Source: AP-15 sp035570595 | GTDB taxonomy: Bacteria; Pseudomonadota; Alphaproteobacteria; ATCC43930; CGMCC-115725 | NCBI GenBank assembly: GCA_035570595.1 | Contig: DATMLF010000052.1 | Location: 1-54,631 of the forward strand | Direction of reading: 5' to 3' | DNA: 54,631 nucleotides | Shown here: in pieces, positions 32,231-41,293 of the stretch | Position numbering within the stretch: position 1 is the stretch's first letter | How the letters are laid out: every line of letters starts with the position of its first letter | The notes under the pieces: generated by a model | Told to the model about the DNA's origin: nothing | What the model saw: the letters and a program-made list of their open reading frames with translations, nothing else | Database searches by the model: none | Program-made: the position numbers and the translations under genes

Positions 32231-32980
32231 GTGCGCCTTCAACCCTATCGCTGGCGGTTTTCGGGAAGCTTTGTCGCGCACCTGTTCAAGGCGACGACGC
32301 AGCAGCACCACAAGACGCTGTTCCCGACGATCGCCCGGTTTGTGCCGCCGGCGGGCGTCGTCTTTGACTGCGGCGCCCATGCCGGGCAATACACCAAGCT
32401 GTTTGCGCGCGCCGCCGCTCGCGGCCGCGTCTATGCCTTCGAGCCCGGCAGCTACGCGCGCGCGATCCTGCGCTCGGTCGTGACTTTGCGCCGGCTCGCC
32501 AACGTCTCGGTGATGCCGCTGGCGCTCGGCGCGGCGTGCGGGGTCGAGACTTTGAGCGTGCCGGTCAAGGCCGGCGGCAGTTTTGGGTTCGGCCTGTCGC
32601 ATCTCGGGCGCCCGATGGAGCGCTGGCCGGCCGTAGCACAGGAGCTGGTCGGCCTGACGACGCTCGACACGATCGCCGCGGCGCTCGATCTCGAGCGGCT
32701 CGACTTTGTCAAAGCCGACATCGAAGGCTGGGAGTTGGCGTTGCTGCGCGGCGGCGAAGAAACCCTGCGGCGATTTCGTCCGGTGTTGCTGATCGAGCTG
32801 TTGAGCCAGCACCTCGCCCGCGCCGGGCACAGCATCGAGAACGCGTTCGCGTTTCTGACCGGGCTCGGCTATGCCGCCTTCGACCTGGGGCCGGGCGGCG
32901 AGCTGGTCCCGGTCGCGGGGCCGCGCAGCGGCGAATTCTGGTTTGTCCCGCAGGGCGACCCGCCGCCCGTCATCGGCTAA
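32231..32980 (+). CDS. FkbM-family methyltransferase
   Basis: 249 residues from a GTG start. AdoMet motif FDCGAHAGQYTKLFARAA at about residue 47, YAFEPGSYARAILRS, TTLDTIAAALDLERLDFVKA and DIEGWELALLRGGEETL are diagnostic of FkbM enzymes, which methylate hydroxyls of polyketides or sugars. There is no clear biosynthetic cluster around it. No signal peptide. Confidence 0.9.
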   Translation: MRLQPYRWRFSGSFVAHLFKATTQQHHKTLFPTIARFVPPAGVVFDCGAHAGQYTKLFARAAARGRVYAFEPGSYARAILRSVVTLRRLANVSVMPLALGAACGVETLSVPVKAGGSFGFGLSHLGRPMERWPAVAQELVGLTTLDTIAAALDLERLDFVKADIEGWELALLRGGEETLRRFRPVLLIELLSQHLARAGHSIENAFAFLTGLGYAAFDLGPGGELVPVAGPRSGEFWFVPQGDPPPVIG

Positions 32981-33134
32981 GCTCGCGTTTCCTGCGGTTC
33001 GTCCATGGCGGGCCCGAACGACTAGGGCGTCCTGACGTGTGGTGTTGACCTGCGCGGAAGCTTGAGCTTGCCTGGCGACGGGGTGATGCTCGCCGGGTGA
33101 CAATCGTCGATCAACGGCAAATAGGACCAGTCAA

Positions 33135-34565
33135 ATGCTTGACCTCGTGGTGGCGAATGGGCTCGCGGTTTTGCCCTCGGGGGCGGAGCCGGCGGATATC
33201 GGCGTTGCGGCGGGCAAGATCGCCGCGATCGGCGCGCCCGGCAGCCTCGCCGCGATCGGCGCCTCCCGAACGGTCGACGCCGGCGGACAAATCGTCATTC
33301 CCGGCGGGATCGACCCGCATGTCCACTGCCGCTGGCCGATCGTCGTGCCGGGCACGACCCAGCATCAGATGACCGAGGGTCCGGCGCGCGTCAGCGAGGC
33401 CGCGTTGCACGGCGGCACGACGACGATCATCGACTTTGCCCTGGTCGGCGACGGCGACAACGTGCAGCAGGCGATCGAGCGGCGGCAGAAGGAATGGGCC
33501 GGCGACTGCCATTGCGACTACGCCTTTCACACGATGGTCCAGGGAAAACTGCCGCCCGAGCTGCTGCCGCAATTGGCCGAGGCGATCGAGGCCGGCCACC
33601 CGTCCGTCAAGATCTTCACAACCGACATCACCCCCAGCCGCCGCGGCCGCATGGTCGATTTCGGCGACATCTGGGAGGTGCTGAAGGTGTTGGCCCAGGC
33701 AGGCGGGATTGCCGCGATCCACGCCGAGGACAACGACCTCGTCATGCACATGTATGAAAAACTGATCCGCGAGGACCGCGTCGGCTTTGAGAACATGGCC
33801 GAGGTCCACACCACGCTCAGCGAGGATTTGGCGTTCAACCGGGTGATCCGGCTCGCCGCCAGCATCGAGGGGGCGGCGCTGTACATGATGCACACCTCGG
33901 CCGCGACCGGCGTCCAGGCGATCGCGGCGGCGCGCGCAAAGGGGATCCCGATCTACGGCGAAACCCTGCATCAGTACCTGATGTACAATTCCGCGGACTA
34001 TAAGCGCCCCGACGGGCAGATCTACCACACCTATCCGTCGCTGAAATTCCCCGCGGACCAGGAGGCGTTGTGGGCCGCGACCGACCATGGCGCCATCCAG
34101 ACCGTCGCCACCGACGAGATCTGCTGCCCGCTGCGCATAAAGTTGCAGGGACGGCGCATCGACGACACGACCGGCGGCAACGCCGGGGTCGAGCCGCGGC
34201 TGTCGCTGATCTACACCGAGACGGTCGAGAAACGCGGCCGCAGCCTTGTCGATTTTGTCGGCCTCGTGTCGGCCAACGCCGCCAAGATCATGGGCCTCTA
34301 CCCGAGGAAGGGCGCGCTGGCGGTCGGCTCGGACGCCGACATCGTCGTGCTCGACCCGCGACAGCGCCATGTCGTGCGCGCCACCGACATGCACGAGGCC
34401 GACTACAGCCCGTGGGAGGGCCGCGACCTCGCCGCTTGGCCGTCGGCAACAATCCTGCGCGGCAAGGTGGTCGTCGAACGCGGCGCTTTTGCCGGTACTT
34501 TAGAGGGCGGCCAATTTGTCCCGCGCAAGGTGCCGGAAGAGGTCAGGAACCGGCCCGTCGTGTGA
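33135..34565 (+). CDS. D-hydantoinase/dihydropyrimidinase
   Basis: 476 residues of the cyclic amidohydrolase family. Metal ligands His 62 and His 64 (GGIDPHVHC), the carbamylated Lys at about residue 159 (SVKIFTTD), His in AIHAEDND and MHTSAATG, and Asp in TVATDEICC. It opens hydantoin or dihydropyrimidine rings. No carbamoylase gene is adjacent. The first acid of the family's third motif and overall length are normal. A weak ribosome site (AGGACC) precedes the ATG. Confidence 0.9.
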   Translation: MLDLVVANGLAVLPSGAEPADIGVAAGKIAAIGAPGSLAAIGASRTVDAGGQIVIPGGIDPHVHCRWPIVVPGTTQHQMTEGPARVSEAALHGGTTTIIDFALVGDGDNVQQAIERRQKEWAGDCHCDYAFHTMVQGKLPPELLPQLAEAIEAGHPSVKIFTTDITPSRRGRMVDFGDIWEVLKVLAQAGGIAAIHAEDNDLVMHMYEKLIREDRVGFENMAEVHTTLSEDLAFNRVIRLAASIEGAALYMMHTSAATGVQAIAAARAKGIPIYGETLHQYLMYNSADYKRPDGQIYHTYPSLKFPADQEALWAATDHGAIQTVATDEICCPLRIKLQGRRIDDTTGGNAGVEPRLSLIYTETVEKRGRSLVDFVGLVSANAAKIMGLYPRKGALAVGSDADIVVLDPRQRHVVRATDMHEADYSPWEGRDLAAWPSATILRGKVVVERGAFAGTLEGGQFVPRKVPEEVRNRPVV

Positions 34566-34600
34566 TTGGATATCCTGACGGTTCGGAACAAGCTCGGAGA

Positions 34601-34720
34601 ATGACCGTGAAGTCGCTGGTCCTCGGCACGACGATCGCCGTCGCCGTCCTCGCCTGCATTTACGGCTGTCTCGCCTACGGCTCGCTCCGAAGCGAGCTGC
34701 GCGCCATGGGCGTTCGCTAA
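34601..34720 (+). CDS. Very small membrane-anchored protein
   Basis: 39 residues: short basic start, then one hydrophobic span (LVLGTTIAVAVLACIYGCLA), then a short charged tail. GGAG lies only two bases from the ATG, so initiation is uncertain. It is co-directional and 35 bases after the hydantoinase gene. No family recognised. Confidence 0.4.
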   Translation: MTVKSLVLGTTIAVAVLACIYGCLAYGSLRSELRAMGVR

Positions 34721-34789
34721 CGCCGGTCTGCCGCCGCACCGCCGACGAGGGCCGCGCGGCCGAGAGCCCCGCGAACGCCAGACGGCCGA

Positions 34790-35242
34790 TCACATCCGCG
34801 GCGGCGTGCTGCTGCCGACGCCCGGATAGTTCCATTGGCTCGGCACCCACGCCCACCCGTTCGGGTTTTCCTCCCAGTGGCCGGGAACGAAGGACGCCGA
34901 GACTTGCGGCTTCTCGATGTATTTCCCGGCGTCCCAACCAAATTGCGTGCCGTCCCAGGTCCAGTGACCCGGGTCCCACACGTAGGTCGGCGCCGGAGGT
35001 GGCGGCGGGGTCTCGGCCTCCGGGGGCGGCGGGGCATTCGGCGCTATGATCACCGTCGTCCCTGGCGCCGGGGTCGCGGCAACCGCTGGCGGCAAGGCCG
35101 GCGGCAGCGCCTGCGCCAGCACGATGGCGGTCGCCGCCTCGGGTCCAACCGTGCCTGAATGGGGCGTAATCGAGGTCTGGGCAAAGGCCGGGGCGCTGAA
35201 TGCAAGGGCGGTCGCACCGGCGATCAGAAGCGTATGTCTCAA
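34790..35242 (-). CDS. Secreted WXXGXW-repeat protein
   Basis: 150 residues if translation starts at the TTG at 35242, which follows GGAGGAGG at a good distance and gives a clean signal peptide (LRHTLLIAGATALAFSAPAF, cut after AQ). An ATG at 35275 would put an unlikely extension in front. The mature protein has a Pro-rich stretch (PPPPEAETPPPPPAPTY) and then WXXGXW units: WDPGHWTWDG, VPGHWEENPNGWAWVPSQW. This repeat family is periplasmic and of unknown role. Confidence 0.78.
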   Translation of the reverse strand: MRHTLLIAGATALAFSAPAFAQTSITPHSGTVGPEAATAIVLAQALPPALPPAVAATPAPGTTVIIAPNAPPPPEAETPPPPPAPTYVWDPGHWTWDGTQFGWDAGKYIEKPQVSASFVPGHWEENPNGWAWVPSQWNYPGVGSSTPPRM

Positions 35243-35366
35243 ATCGCTGCCTCCTCCATGGCTAGCGGGCGCCACACGGCACCCTCCTCAATCGTGAACA
35301 AGCCGCCGACGGGAGCATTCCCGACGCCGTGCCCGCGATGAGCACAGCGACGCGGAGGGTCCAAAC

Positions 35367-35401
35367 TTGTCCGAAAGTGTGATACTTTTGTGATCGGACA
35401 A
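35367..35401. promoter_or_regulatory. Nested inverted repeat, candidate operator
   Basis: TTGTCCGA (35367-35374) is the exact inverted complement of TCGGACAA (35394-35401). Between them lies a smaller palindrome AAAGT-GTGAT-ACTTT. The site ends 12 bases before the start of the next secreted protein gene and may overlap its promoter. Confidence 0.6.
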
Positions 35402-35413
35402 ACGGGGGAACGG

Positions 35414-36856
35414 ATGTCTTTTGCCCGCACGGCTGCCGCGACAGCCGCGATGCTGGTCCTGTGGTGCGCGACGGCTGGCGCGGGCGGCCCGCTGCGCCCG
35501 TTCCGGCACGGCTTCTGGTCGGGAGGCGCCTATACCGACGACCGCACCGGCGGCTTTACCCATTGCTCGGCCGGCGTCGCCTACGACAGCGGGATAAACC
35601 TGTTTGTGCTGGTGACCGGCGGGTATCGCTGGTGGCTCGGTTTTATCAACCCGAAATGGTCGCTGACGCCGAACGCCAGGACAGCGATAACATTGCAGCT
35701 CGACGACGGTGCGCCGTTCAGCGGGCTCGCCAGCATTCCAAGCGGCCAGCTTTTGCTGGTGTCGTTGCCCAACACCTCGAAGCTGCTCGCCGCGTTTCGC
35801 CGCAGCTCCAGGCTGGCGCTCGACGCCGAAGAACAATCCTTCTCGTTCAAGCTCAACGGCACCCCGGCCGTCATGGATCAGCTGGCGAGCTGCGTCAGCA
35901 CGTCGATTGCGCTGACAGGGCAGGCGACGCCGACGGCCGCCGCGGCGACGCCCGCCGTGCAAAAATCGGCGGCGGACGCCGAGACGGCGCCAATTTCCCC
36001 CGCTCCCACCGCAGCAACGGCGGATCACGCTTCGCCGGCCGCTGGCGCTTCCAGGGCGGACGCCGCCGCGCCACCTCCGCCCCCGGGACCCGCCGCAGCG
36101 CCCAACCCGGGGACGGCGGAGATCGCAGCGGCGCCACAAACGGGGGCAACCGCGGCGGCGGAGCCGGCGCCAAGCCCGGACCAAGCGGGCAAGAGCGCGA
36201 CCGCACCACTGCCGGGCATCGGCGCGCAACCGGCGTCGCAGGGCGCAGAAAAGCCGCCGGCCACGACGGAACCGGGATCGGCGGACGCCGCGGCGCCGCC
36301 GCTGGCGTTCACCTCGGTCGCGCCGGCAACTCCTTCGCCACCATCTGCCCCGACCGCGCCGATGATGCCGAGCGGGCCGGCGACCGCGGTCGAGGAGATC
36401 AGGCTCGCGACGGATTTCTTTACCCGCGCGCGCCTGCCCGACGCCCGGCTGATCGATGCCGACAAGCCCCCGGCGCTTGCCGCCTTTACCGCGGTCTGGC
36501 GCTCGGCAGACGCCGCCGGCGCGGTCAAGATCATCCCGCCCGGGTCCGACACCAGCGGCATCGAGATCGCCTCGAACCTGATCGCGGTCGACCCGCAGCT
36601 GTGCAAGGGGGACTTTTCCGCCGCGCGATTTCGCAGCGACATCGCGAACAGCGTCGTATTCAGCGCCGTGCTGTCGTGCAACGAAGCAAACGAGCAGCGC
36701 GTGACCGAATATTTCGTCACTCCGCGGCACCAGGGCGGGTTCATCGTGTTCGCGGTCATTCGCAGCAAGGCGGCGGGCAGGACACCCGAGTTCGATTTCG
36801 AGAAAATCGACGTATTGTCGCGGGCCGCGATCCACGCCGCCGAAGGCCAGGGCTGA
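35414..36856 (+). CDS. Secreted two-domain protein with a long Ala/Pro linker
   Basis: 480 residues from the ATG at 35414 (GGGGGAACGG upstream). Signal peptide MSFARTAAATAAMLVLWCAT, ending AGAGG. Domain 1 (about residues 25-170) contains FWSGGAYTDDRTGGFTHCSA and a second Cys near residue 165. A linker of ~150 residues is almost only Ala, Pro, Gly and Thr. Domain 2 (about residues 330-480) has Cys pairs (DPQLCKGDFSAARF and AVLSCNEANEQR). Neither domain is recognised with certainty. It could be anchored or span the periplasm. Confidence 0.8.
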   Translation: MSFARTAAATAAMLVLWCATAGAGGPLRPFRHGFWSGGAYTDDRTGGFTHCSAGVAYDSGINLFVLVTGGYRWWLGFINPKWSLTPNARTAITLQLDDGAPFSGLASIPSGQLLLVSLPNTSKLLAAFRRSSRLALDAEEQSFSFKLNGTPAVMDQLASCVSTSIALTGQATPTAAAATPAVQKSAADAETAPISPAPTAATADHASPAAGASRADAAAPPPPPGPAAAPNPGTAEIAAAPQTGATAAAEPAPSPDQAGKSATAPLPGIGAQPASQGAEKPPATTEPGSADAAAPPLAFTSVAPATPSPPSAPTAPMMPSGPATAVEEIRLATDFFTRARLPDARLIDADKPPALAAFTAVWRSADAAGAVKIIPPGSDTSGIEIASNLIAVDPQLCKGDFSAARFRSDIANSVVFSAVLSCNEANEQRVTEYFVTPRHQGGFIVFAVIRSKAAGRTPEFDFEKIDVLSRAAIHAAEGQG

Positions 36857-36975
36857 GCCCGCCGAATAAGCGCTACGCGCATCCGGCTGACGGGATTAAG
36901 GTTCAGCGATTAAGTTCGGGTGATTTTGCGCGAGACTGTTTGCTGCGCAAGGTGCGCCGGGCAAAGCGGGGAGAC

Positions 36976-37563
36976 ATGAGCGAACGCACCATTCCGGATT
37001 TTGACGATGTCCGCCGCCGGCTGGCCTCGGCGATCCATGCCCATTGGAAGCTGTTTCTGGTCGAAGGCATCGTCATGATGGTGCTCGGGCTGCTGGCGAT
37101 CGCCGTGCCCGAGGTCGCCAGCCTGGCGATCACGATCTTCATCGGCTGGCTGTTTTTCATCGGCGGAATTTTCCGCACGATCTCGGTGGTCCAGCATCGC
37201 GGCATGCCGGGGTTCGGGTGGGCTCTTGCGACCGCGCTCCTGGCGATCGTTCTCGGCCTCGTGCTGCTGCTGAGGCCGATTGCCGGCGTCCTGACCTTGA
37301 CGCTCGCGCTGATCGTGTTTTTCGTGCTCGAGGGGATTTCGGCGATCCTGCTGGCGCTCGAGCACCGCCGGCATCTGTCGAGCTGGGGCTGGGTCCTGTT
37401 CAGCGGCCTCGTCGACCTGCTGCTCGCGTTTCTGATCTGGGACCGCTGGCCGAGCTCGGCCGACTGGGCCATCGGCCTCTTGGTCGGCATCAACATGGTT
37501 TTCCTCGGCCTGTCGCTGATCATGACCGCGCTCGCCGCGCGCACGATGGCGCCGAGCGGTTAG
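36976..37563 (+). CDS. HdeD-family membrane protein
   Basis: 195 residues with six hydrophobic spans arranged as in HdeD/DUF308: HWKLFLVEGIVMMVLGLLAI, ASLAITIFIGWLFFIGGIFR, ATALLAIVLGLVLLLRPIAG and so on. The start ATG has GGGGAG upstream. HdeD proteins are inner-membrane and linked in enterobacteria to acid stress, although function elsewhere is open. Confidence 0.88.
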   Translation: MSERTIPDFDDVRRRLASAIHAHWKLFLVEGIVMMVLGLLAIAVPEVASLAITIFIGWLFFIGGIFRTISVVQHRGMPGFGWALATALLAIVLGLVLLLRPIAGVLTLTLALIVFFVLEGISAILLALEHRRHLSSWGWVLFSGLVDLLLAFLIWDRWPSSADWAIGLLVGINMVFLGLSLIMTALAARTMAPSG

Positions 37564-37603
37564 CGCCGAATAAACTCCGCGCTTGGGCGAGCCGTCGCTT
37601 CGT

Positions 37604-38896
37604 TTAGGACCCGGTGTGACGTCTCCCGAAAAGCGAACGCGTTCGCGCCGATCGTGCCAGAACAGGCAGGATCACGATAGCCGCCGCGGCTACCTCTAGG
37701 ACAAAGCAGGCCACCAACGCCGCCGTATAATGGCCGGTTGCCTGCCGCAGGTAGCCAAGCAGGCTCGGGCCAAACGCAAAGGTGAATTGGTTGACGGCGA
37801 CGACCAGGCTGACGACTCGCGAGAACAACCGGTTGGGAAATTCCTGGTGAACGATCAGACCAGGCAGCGAGGTCGCGTTGCCGACGCCAAGACCGAACAT
37901 GAAACAGCCCGCATAGAGCATTGGCGCGGTGCTAGCGCTGGCGAGGACCGCCACGCCCGCCGCCTGCATCAGAAAATTGCCGCATGCGGTCATCCTCCGG
38001 TCGAGCTTGTCGACAAAGAGCCCGGTGATCGCCCGCCCAGCGACCGCAGCAAAAGCGGTCAAGCTGACCGCCCAGCCGGCGGCGAGCCCTCCTCCTAGAA
38101 GCGGCGACAGGTAGGCGAGCTGGTGGGTCAGAAGGCCGACTTGTGCCATCAGCGCCAGCGCGAAGGGAACGGAGATCGTCAGAAAGCGCGCGCTGCGGAT
38201 GACCGGCTGCAGGGTTAGGGGCGCTGCCTTGGGCTCGGCGAAATTTGCGGAAAGTCCGTCATCGCGGTCGGCCGGGTCGCGCTAGCCGGCCTCTTTCGGG
38301 CGTAGGACCAGCACCACGACCGGGATCAGCACCGCGACCATAACGACAGCCGCCGCTTGCAATGCCGCGGCAAACCCGAGGCGGGCGGCAACGAACGTCA
38401 GCAACGGCACGACGAGAATGCCGCCGGCGTTGGCACCATTGAGCGACCAGCTGACCGCCAGGCCGCGACGTTTGTCGAACCAAGGTGCTACGATGATGTT
38501 GATGGCGGCGCCGCTCATCGTGGCCCAGCCGATCGCCATGATGGCGAAGGCGGCGTAGACCTGCCACTGCTGGGTGATCTCGGTCAGCAGCACGAGGCCA
38601 ACCGTCATCGCGGCGACCCCGCCCGACACGACCCTGCGCGCGCCGCAACGGTCAAACAAAGGGCCGACCCAGAAGAACAGCAATATCGCGCCCAGCATGT
38701 AATAGGCGGTGATCGCTGGGACGAGCGCCGCGACGGGCCAGCCGTGGCGCACGCTGAGCGCCACGAGGTAGACCCCAGGCCCGTAGAAGCCGAACCCGAA
38801 ACCGAAGAATGCGATCAGGAAGGCCGCCGCGACGACAAACCATCCGTGATAGAGCGCGGGGCGCGGCACCGCGCCGATGTCGAGGGGATTGGTCAT
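37604..38896 (-). pseudogene. MFS transporter interrupted by one in-frame amber codon
   Basis: Two minus-strand halves are in the same frame and separated by a single TAG at 38282-38284. The first half, from ATG 38896 (MTNPLDIGAVPRPALYHGWF), has six spans and ends VLRPKEAG. After the TAG it continues RDPADRDDGLSANFAEPKAA, then FLTISVPFALALMAQVGLLT and five more spans. Apart from the stop, about 430 codons read as a normal 12-span MFS protein. A CAG to TAG change would explain it. It is probably a recent nonsense mutation; readthrough or a sequencing error are alternatives. The substrate is unknown. Confidence 0.88.
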
Positions 38897-39008
38897 GCTC
38901 GGCAGGTTGCTCGTCCGGTTGGGCGATGGCTGGCCGGTTTCGGACACGGTCCGCCGATCGCGTCCGATTTCGGCTACCTGCCGCGACCCGGCCGCCTATT
39001 TTTAGCCA

Positions 39009-39593
39009 ATGACCAAGAGCGAGATGCCGCCGGAGCTCGACTGGGAAACCTGCGACCGCGCGCGACTGCGGCGCGACCCGTCCTTTGACGGGATGTTTTT
39101 CACCGCAGTGCGAACCACGCGGATCTATTGCCGGCCGGTGTGCCCGGTGCGTCCGGCGAAATCGGCGAATGTCGCGTGCTTCTTCGCGACGGCGGCGGCG
39201 GCGGAGCGGGCCGGGTTTCGCCCGTGCCTGCGGTGTCGGCCCGAGGCCGCGCCGGGAAGCCCGGCATGGCGCGGCACGGCGACGACGGTCGCGCGCGGCA
39301 TGCGGCTGATCGAGGACGGGTTTCTCGAACTCGACTCGGTGACCGAGCTGGCGGAAAAGCTCGGTGTCGGCCCGCGCCATCTGCGACGGTTGTTTCTGCG
39401 CCACCTCGGTGCGACGCCGAGCCAAATCGCCGCAACCCGGCGGGTGCAGGCGGCCAAGCGGTTGTTGGACGGTACGACGTCAACCCTCGCGGACATCGCG
39501 TTCGCGGCCGGCTTTGGCAGCGTGCGTCGCTTCAACGACGCTTTCCGCGCAGTTTACGGTCGGCCGCCATCCGCGTTTCGACGGGGTGGCTGA
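39009..39593 (+). CDS. Ada-type metal-binding and AraC-type HTH protein
   Basis: 194 residues. The N-terminal Ada zinc domain has the four Cys ligands (YCRPVCPVRP and CLRCRPE), with the Cys of YCRPVCP expected to accept methyl groups from phosphotriesters. An AraC-type HTH follows (LAEKLGVGPRHLRRLFLRHL, ADIAFAAGFGSVRRFNDAFR). It stops right after the HTH (PPSAFRRGG). Related proteins continue into an AlkA glycosylase or a methyltransferase domain, absent here. It may act as an alkylation-responsive regulator like AdaA. Confidence 0.88.
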   Translation: MTKSEMPPELDWETCDRARLRRDPSFDGMFFTAVRTTRIYCRPVCPVRPAKSANVACFFATAAAAERAGFRPCLRCRPEAAPGSPAWRGTATTVARGMRLIEDGFLELDSVTELAEKLGVGPRHLRRLFLRHLGATPSQIAATRRVQAAKRLLDGTTSTLADIAFAAGFGSVRRFNDAFRAVYGRPPSAFRRGG

Positions 39594-39618
39594 GACCGTG
39601 CTCGGCGGCCGCACGATT

Positions 39619-40362
39619 TTATTGTGGTGCGTAGCGGCGCAGGCGGCGGTCGAGGCGGGCGAACAGCATGTCGGTCAGGATCGCGAAGAGCGCCACAAGC
39701 ACCGCCCCCTCGATCACAAAGGGCAGGTTGTCGGCGACGAGGCCGTCGAAAATCGGCGTCCCCAGGGTCAATGCACCAACCGTCGAGCCGATCGTCGCGG
39801 TGCCGATAGCGATCGTCACCGACACCCGGACGCCGGCGAGGATCACCGGCGCCGCCAACGGCAATTCGACGGCGACGAGCCGTTGCCGAGGCGACAGGCC
39901 GAGGCCGTCGGCGGCCTCTTTCACCGGGGCCGGCACGCCTTCGAGGCCGGCGACGGCGTTCTCGACGACCGGCAACAGGCCGTAGACGAACAGCGCGATC
40001 ACCGTCGGGCGCGCGCCAAAGCCAATCAGCGGCACCGCGATCGCCAACACAGCGACCGGCGGAAAGGTCTGGCCGGCTGCGGCGAGCGTGTCGACCATCG
40101 TGCGGAACTCGCGCCCGATTGGCCGCGTCACGAAAACCGCGAGTGCTATGCCGGCGATGCAGGCGGCGAGGCTTGCCGTCGCGACCACCGCGAGATGGGC
40201 GAGAAAGAGCTCGAGAAAGCTCGCCCGCGGGTAGATGACCGGGACCGTTCCCGGAAACGCCCAGCGGAAGAAGGGCCGCAGCGCGTCCATCCGCAACAAG
40301 AGCGCGCCGAACAGCAACCCGACCCACAAGAGCGGGCTGGCGAGCACGCTGGGCGGGCGCAT
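39619..40362 (-). CDS. yehW: Osmoprotectant ABC transporter permease (YehW-like)
   Basis: 247 residues from ATG 40362; the longer reading overlaps the ATPase gene. Six spans and the EAA loop typical of glycine betaine/choline permeases (VKEAADGLGLSPRQRLVAVE, PLAAPVILAGVRVSVTIAIG). Last gene of a four-gene operon in the same order as E. coli osmF-yehYXW. It pairs with the longer permease to import a betaine-type compound. Confidence 0.9.
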   Translation of the reverse strand: MRPPSVLASPLLWVGLLFGALLLRMDALRPFFRWAFPGTVPVIYPRASFLELFLAHLAVVATASLAACIAGIALAVFVTRPIGREFRTMVDTLAAAGQTFPPVAVLAIAVPLIGFGARPTVIALFVYGLLPVVENAVAGLEGVPAPVKEAADGLGLSPRQRLVAVELPLAAPVILAGVRVSVTIAIGTATIGSTVGALTLGTPIFDGLVADNLPFVIEGAVLVALFAILTDMLFARLDRRLRRYAPQ

Positions 40363-40369
40363 CCGGTGC

Positions 40370-41293
40370 TCAGCGGACAAGGTCGGCGAGGGTGATGACG
40401 CCGACGGCATGGCCGGCCGCGTCGGCGACCGGCAGCCGGTCGGTGCGCCGTGCGGTCATCGCCGACAGCGCGTCGCGCAGGCTCGCGTCCTCGCGCAACG
40501 GCTCGCCGTCCGCCGCCTCGCCACGGCGCAGGCGGTCGGCGACCCGGCGCACCGACAGGAGCTTCAACCCGAGGCCCTGCCGGCCGACAAAGTCGCGTAC
40601 GAACTCGTTCGCCGGATGCTCCAAAAGCTCGAGCGGCGGCGCGCGCTGCACGATCCGGCCCTGGTCCATGATCGCGATCGACGTCGCCAGCCGCAGCGCC
40701 TCCTCGATGTCGTGGGTCACGAACACGATCGTCTTGCCGGTGGCCCGGTGCAGGCCCGCCAGCTCGCCCTGCAGCGCGTCGCGGGTGATCGGGTCGACCG
40801 CGGCAAACGGCTCGTCCATCAGCAACAGCTCGGGGTCGGCGGCAAGCGCGCGGGCGACCCCGACGCGCTGCTGCTCGCCGCCCGACAGCTGGTGCGGGTA
40901 TTTGCCGCGATAGCCGGCGGGGGCGAGCCGGAACAGCTCGAGAAGCTCGTCGACGCGGGCGGCAACGCGCTCCCGCGGCCATTTCAGCAGGCGCGGCACG
41001 GTGGCGATGTTGTCCGCGACCGTCCAGTGCGGAAACAGCCCGGTCGACTGAATCGCATAACCAATGCGCCGGCGCAGCAATTCCGCTGAAAGCCCGGACA
41101 CGTCCTCGCCATCGACCCGGATCGTGCCGGCATCGGCGACGACGAGGCGGTTGACCATGCGCAAGGTCGTCGACTTGCCGCAGCCGGAGGAGCCGAGCAG
41201 CACGCAGAACTCGCCCGCGGGAATGGCGAGCGACAGCGCGTCGACCACGGTGCGGCCGTCATAGCGCTTGGTGACCCGGTCGAGCTCGATCAT
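40370..41293 (-). CDS. yehX: Osmoprotectant ABC transporter ATPase (YehX-like)
   Basis: 307 residues. Walker A LGSSGCGKSTTLRMVNRLV, Q-loop YAIQSTGLFPHWTV, signature QLSGGEQQRVGVARALA, Walker B LLLMDEPFAAVD and H-loop THDIEEALRLA. A C-terminal CBS-like region (LPVADAAGHAVGVITLADL) occurs also in OpuA/OpuC ATPases, where it senses ionic strength. The start overlaps the stop of the upstream permease gene (ATGA). Confidence 0.93.
   Translation of the reverse strand: MIELDRVTKRYDGRTVVDALSLAIPAGEFCVLLGSSGCGKSTTLRMVNRLVVADAGTIRVDGEDVSGLSAELLRRRIGYAIQSTGLFPHWTVADNIATVPRLLKWPRERVAARVDELLELFRLAPAGYRGKYPHQLSGGEQQRVGVARALAADPELLLMDEPFAAVDPITRDALQGELAGLHRATGKTIVFVTHDIEEALRLATSIAIMDQGRIVQRAPPLELLEHPANEFVRDFVGRQGLGLKLLSVRRVADRLRRGEAADGEPLREDASLRDALSAMTARRTDRLPVADAAGHAVGVITLADLVR

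Noticed and set aside
37604..38947. Two separate genes instead of one broken MFS transporter
   Set aside because: Both halves share one frame with only a TAG between, and each half alone would be six spans of one 12-span protein.
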